Source: Camillea tinctor
Lineage: Eukaryota; Ascomycota; Sordariomycetes; Xylariales; Xylariaceae
Assembly: GCA_022578605.1 (NCBI GenBank)
Contig: MU394052.1
Coordinates: 496,001 to 560,000 of the forward strand
Reading direction: 5' to 3'
DNA: 64,000 nucleotides
The translations under genes and the position numbers were made by a program. A model generated the notes under the pieces. The model ran no database searches. It was not told the origin of the DNA and saw only the letters and a list, made by a program, of their open reading frames with translations. Shown in pieces: positions 59,659-64,000 of this stretch. The stretch's first letter is position 1. Each line of letters opens with the position of its first letter.

Positions 59659-60867
59659 ATGTACTCCAAGCTCAGCGTTGTGGCCCTCGCTGCTGCCGCC
59701 TCTATTCAGGAGGTTAGTGCTGGTCATGTCCACCGCCACATGCACCCTAAGAGGGACATTGCCTATGTTGCTACTGAGACCGAGTGGATCACCGACTATG
59801 TCACCGTTACCGTTACTGAGGGAGAGGAGCCCACTTCTGCTGCTGTTGAAGCTGCTGCAGTTGAACCGACTACCACGTCTCCATCCTCCATTATTGTCCC
59901 CAGCACTACTTCATCTACTGTAGTCGCTGAGCCAACTACCCCTACGCCCGAGCCTTCTACTCCTACAGTCAGCCCAACTACTCTGGCCACTTCAGTCAAG
60001 ACCTCGCCGGTTGTTGAGTCGCCTGCTGCTGTCACCTCTGAGACTTCTTCTACCACTGCTCTCCCAGCTACCAACATCCAGGTTGCCGCTACTTCTAGCT
60101 ACAGCACTGCGGCCGCATCCACCTCTGCTGCGTCGACTTCGAGCTCTTCGAGCACAGGCAAGCGAGGTGCTGCCTACAACGATGCCTCGCTTGTTTCTGA
60201 GCTGTTGAATCTGGGTGGCCAGATTTCATGGGCATACAACTGGGGCTCGAGCAGTGGCGGCTTGGTCAATTCTGTCGCTTACTATCCCATGCTCTGGTCT
60301 TCTGCTTCTGAGCACTCCTCTGACTGGGACTCCAAGGCTTCAGCTGCCATTGCTGCTGGCTCTGACTGCCTTCTGAGTTTCAACGAGCCCGACATTTCCA
60401 CTCAGGCTAACATGGGAGCGGCGGATGCTGCGGCTGCACACATCAAGTTCATGAACCCTTATGCTGATAAGGCTAGAATCAGCGCCCCTGCCATTTCCAG
60501 CAGCCAAAATGCCAACCAAGGTATTGACTGGCTAACCCAATTCTTCACTGCTTGCAATGGCGAATGCCAGGTCGATTTCTGCGCTGCTCACTGGTACGGA
60601 CCGGGTGGTGCCGATGGCGCAGCAGAGTTCCTGGAGCACCTCACGAACGTCCACACTGCTTGTGAGAACAAGAACGTCTGGGTTACTGAGTTTGCTGCGG
60701 AGAGTGGCAGTGTTGATGACTTCATGTCAGCTGTCGTTTCTGCGCTTGAGTCTGACGCATATAGCTTTGTTGAGAAGTATTCTTACTTCATGGTCAGCGA
60801 GGGCAGCCTCTTGGATTCAGCCACTTCTCTTAGCTCGTTCGGAAAGATCTTTGCCGGCATAGCTTAA
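59659..60867 (+). CDS. Secreted glycoside hydrolase family 128 beta-glucanase (Asl1-like)
   Basis: Single exon, 402 aa. A signal peptide occupies about 1-21 (SKLSVVALAAAASIQEVSAG). A dibasic KR at 31-32 and a second KR at 168-169 (TGKRGAAYND) are possible Kex2 sites. Between them lies a Ser/Thr/Pro-rich linker (about 55-167) expected to be heavily O-mannosylated. The catalytic domain covers 170-402: ISWAYNWGSSS, CLLSFNEPDIS with Glu243 as likely acid/base, HWYGPGG, and NVWVTEFAAESG with Glu344 as likely nucleophile, the GH128 (glycosyl hydrolase catalytic core, Asl1) pattern. GH128 enzymes act on beta-1,3-glucan; fission yeast Asl1 is a cell-wall protein. It ends SSFGKIFAGIA without a hydrophobic tail, so no GPI anchor. 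Role in wall remodelling is inferred. The start codon follows a long CA-rich leader with TCCAAC before ATG. Confidence 0.9.
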   Translation: MYSKLSVVALAAAASIQEVSAGHVHRHMHPKRDIAYVATETEWITDYVTVTVTEGEEPTSAAVEAAAVEPTTTSPSSIIVPSTTSSTVVAEPTTPTPEPSTPTVSPTTLATSVKTSPVVESPAAVTSETSSTTALPATNIQVAATSSYSTAAASTSAASTSSSSSTGKRGAAYNDASLVSELLNLGGQISWAYNWGSSSGGLVNSVAYYPMLWSSASEHSSDWDSKASAAIAAGSDCLLSFNEPDISTQANMGAADAAAAHIKFMNPYADKARISAPAISSSQNANQGIDWLTQFFTACNGECQVDFCAAHWYGPGGADGAAEFLEHLTNVHTACENKNVWVTEFAAESGSVDDFMSAVVSALESDAYSFVEKYSYFMVSEGSLLDSATSLSSFGKIFAGIA

Positions 60868-62777
60868 GGTACTCCATGATCTGAGGGCTATCTAAACACT
60901 TTTCTTGTACTATCACTTCGAGTAGGGAGTCATCTTTGCACTAGGATTGATCTTCAACACCGCACACTTTACTTCTTTTTGTACATATTCTAGTTTTTTT
61001 ACTTGACGGTTGGGGCTCAGGATGGCACCCGCCTGCATCTGGTTTGGTCATTAGATAGGTACAGGCTATAAAAAGAGAAACTCAAGGATTGGTCGTTTCA
61101 TGAGCCCACGAATACAAAGAATTGCAAAACAATACCCGTGATTTTGCTTGAAATGTCTTTTTAAGGTTATAAGTCAGAGGAACGAACGTCAAGTAAGAAT
61201 CTCGTATAACCTATGTTGTCAGTAGCGCGCCTAGTAGATATGGGCGCTGAGTTCCGGGAGCCCATCAGCTGGAACAGAGAGATCTCACTGGGTAAGCAAT
61301 TAGCGTAAAGTAAGGATGATGCTTGACGGAGCATGCATGCGTACATCTTACAAATTGTAGTATATATAGGTAGGTAGAGTAAGTCCACCAAGTGTTGTTG
61401 ATGGTTGTGGCCGTGCGCCGCTCTTCTCACCTCTGCTGTTCCTTGGTCTTCTTAATGATCCTTCCGTCTTGGTCGCCTCACCCCTGCAGCCCAGGTGGTC
61501 TCCGATATAGTAGCCAATTTTCTTTTCAGCCGGATATATATGGATTTGTATCATATCATATCGTTCCTTTCTCTCTCTCCGTATTTTCCTCCCCTTCTTT
61601 ATTTTATATTTTATTTCAGGGGGTGGATAGTTGCATATAAGCCTAACCTAGTGATTTGTTGTCTTGGATTGTTGGGTACTTGCCTACGGTTAGACTGGGT
61701 TGGTTGTGTAGATAGATGGGTAGGCCACCTGATCATGAGATTCTATTTAACAGGGGGGTTTGGATCCAGTGGAAGTAAGTCAGAGAAAGATGAGATAAAC
61801 GGAAGTTTAACTTTCTGTTCTTATTGCTACTAGACTTGTGTGGTAGGTATGTGTATGTATTACTTCATATTCATCTCTTTGCCGTGTGTTTCTATATAAA
61901 TCCTTACTTGTTCTACCCACTGTAGAATGGATATCATATCATAATTAATTTTACCATACTGAAATAATATAATAGATTCCTGCCTAGTTTAGTATTTATG
62001 AGGTATCTCGTGTAATTCCTGTATATATATATGTTGCCACTATGTTCTATGCAGAAGAAAAAAGGGGGTAGGCCGGTTGGTTGCAGAATAATTTCAGGGG
62101 GACAGTCTTTGTTAATCAACCCTTTTCTTTCTTTTACCGTTCCATTTCATTGTCTATTATAAATGGAGTATACCGCCTATTCTCTCTCTAAACTAACTAG
62201 CCATACATACGAATTTCTAACGCTATAGGTCTCCTTGATAGTGAATAGGGGTGATCATGATTCTGTCCAAAAAAGAATATTGACCCAAATCCCCTAATCA
62301 TCGTATCTCACTAGAATCTAGCCCGAAACAGAACAATAGCTCATACCGCAAATCAATATATTCAACGAATCTACCTCATGAGTCGCTAGGTATGTGCCGC
62401 CCCCCCTTTTCCTTCTGTCTTCATCCCCTCACCTAACCCCCGCTCCCCCTGAACCAACTCATCGACCGCCGTGTATGTGCCACATCTCTAATATTTATCT
62501 ACCGGTGCCGAGCCCGCTACTATGCGTCCACCGATGTATAGTATATTCATATCCCCACTAATATCGCCACTATCACTACCGCTACCCATCGGTATAGCCA
62601 CCTCGGGGGAGAAGGGCCTCGATTAAGGAGATGAAGTGTTATGCAGGAATACGGCGGCCTCATCGACGAAGGTTACGTATCTAGCATCCCGCGGCGGATC
62701 CCTTGGTACATATCATGTTACGTCAGAATGACTCAGCAGGCTCTAGTATTTAGTCCCTTTTTGGGTTTCATCATTAG

Positions 62778-62811
<34 letters not shown>

Positions 62812-64000
62812 GACACACGCAGATAGCACAATAAAGACCATTGTGCCCAGTGTCCCGTGTGTGGAGGGGGTCATCCCCCACATATCAGCTCCGATATTTT
62901 GCAGTGATGATGAGGCTGTGACGGCGGGGTTGTAGGTCAACGTCCGTCCGGGAATCGTGGCCAACGAGGTTGCGAAGTTGCTGCCACTACTTAGCCGTCC
63001 GCCACTGCTGGTGTGGTTGTCGTTGTCGTTAATGCGATCACTGCCGTGAGAGAGGAGGAAGGGTCGTAGGAGGTAACATTAGTTGCTCTTATAGTAGCGG
63101 TCGTCTGTAGTGTTGGAGTCGTCGCGGGATGCGACCTACTAGATCACGGTAGTGGAAAAGAACACTGTGGTTTGCGGCTTTAGTATTATTGCAAGTCTGG
63201 TTGAATCTCCCCAAATAGAAGCAAACTCCGTTGTTGTGTTGTTGCTCTGCTACTCTTATTATATAGGGGATTATGGGTAGGAACTCACTCTCAGAGTGGC
63301 AACATGTTGCGAATATCCGTCATAGCCTCTTGTTGAGGGCTACAAGGACAGTAAGGTTCCTAGGATATTTTAAGCACGCATTCCCAGGTGGACAAGAGGC
63401 TCTAAATAGGCCTTAGACCACACTGGATGTAGTTGTGCACAATGTTCCAATGGGCGTCCTCATCGCTATTGTATGTAGCCCAATATTTGTGTTGGTTCGT
63501 GGGAGGTCCTCGAATAGTATAGAACTAGGCAAAAACAATATTGGATACACGTCACAAGATCAGTTTCTGTATGCGATGGAGGCTCATACGTTATAATAGG
63601 ACGAGCAAAAGCAGAGTCGGTGGACCAATCATACGGTAGGCATGGAGTTCCTTCAGTGCGTAGAAGATCTTGCATATGCTAGTAAATCAAGCGTAATTAA
63701 GGGGTGACATAGTGAACTGCTCTGTGCTAATAACACAATCACTATGATCCATGTGGGCGGTCCAGTGATAAGGCATTTAGTCAAAGTCGAAGGCAAACTT
63801 GCCCCCACGTGGAACAGAGTGCTCACTACCTAAGTAGACAAAGTTCTAGAATGCTTACAGCCGGATATACCACTACAATGATGTGGGCCGGAAAACCAGA
63901 TGCTCTGAAACAAGGGCGAGCTATGTGTAAGCCTTCTAAGCATTCCGAATGAGTTGAGGGTGTATAGCTTCGGCCGTAGTCACTTCTATTTACTCCTTGC
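60868..64000. other. Right-end region without a supported gene
   Basis: Contains the 3' UTR of the GH128 gene, TAGGTAGGTAG near 61369, CT/CA microsatellite at 62778-62811, and a minus-strand Ser/Thr-rich open stretch at 62743-63160 that may be a gene remnant. Nothing in 63200-64000 looks coding. Confidence 0.5.
62778..62811. repeat. Compound (CT)n(CA)n microsatellite
   Basis: About ten CT units run directly into about eight CA units. Confidence 0.85.

Overview
The window looks like nuclear DNA of a filamentous ascomycete (Pezizomycotina), most likely a Sordariomycete. It has short GT-AG introns (52-82 nt for most) with CTAAC/CTAAT-like branch sites, and fungus-restricted families: VeA velvet regulator, Zn2Cys6 factor, Mga2/Spt23-type factor, Hsp30/YRO2-type opsin-related protein and an Asl1-like GH128 glucanase. 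Gene density is low, about twelve genes in 64 kb. The long spacers are rich in CCTA/TAGG motifs, homopurine-homopyrimidine tracts and microsatellites. No close species assignment is possible from sequence alone.

Left part (1-22.5 kb): a 5'-truncated armadillo-repeat GID E3 ligase subunit (Vid28/GID5), an opsin-related seven-helix membrane protein that has lost the retinal lysine, a tRNA-derived SINE-like element, a small three-exon membrane protein, the velvet regulator VeA, and a large disordered basic protein I cannot name. All are on the + strand.

Middle (26.4-42.5 kb): four consecutive minus-strand genes, listed by rising coordinate: an ER-anchored Mga2/Spt23-type transcription factor, a fungal Na+/H+ antiporter, RNase H1 with two hybrid-binding domains, and the non-catalytic tRNA deaminase subunit Tad3. 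A gap of 10 N flanked by long G and C runs lies at 25.3-25.6 kb and looks like an assembly problem.

Right part (47.4-64 kb): a 6-phosphofructo-2-kinase/fructose-2,6-bisphosphatase (+), a Zn2Cys6 regulator (-), and a secreted GH128 beta-glucanase (+). The last 3 kb holds no convincing gene.

There is no operon, secondary-metabolite cluster, CRISPR array or rRNA/tRNA gene. Several genes share broad themes without being a physical pathway: carbon-source control (GID E3 subunit; PFK-2/FBPase-2, the enzyme that sets fructose-2,6-bisphosphate), stress and membrane state (opsin-related protein, Na+/H+ antiporter, Mga2-like factor), and development (VeA). Exon boundaries were worked out by hand from frame continuity, splice motifs and family conservation, so they are predictions.
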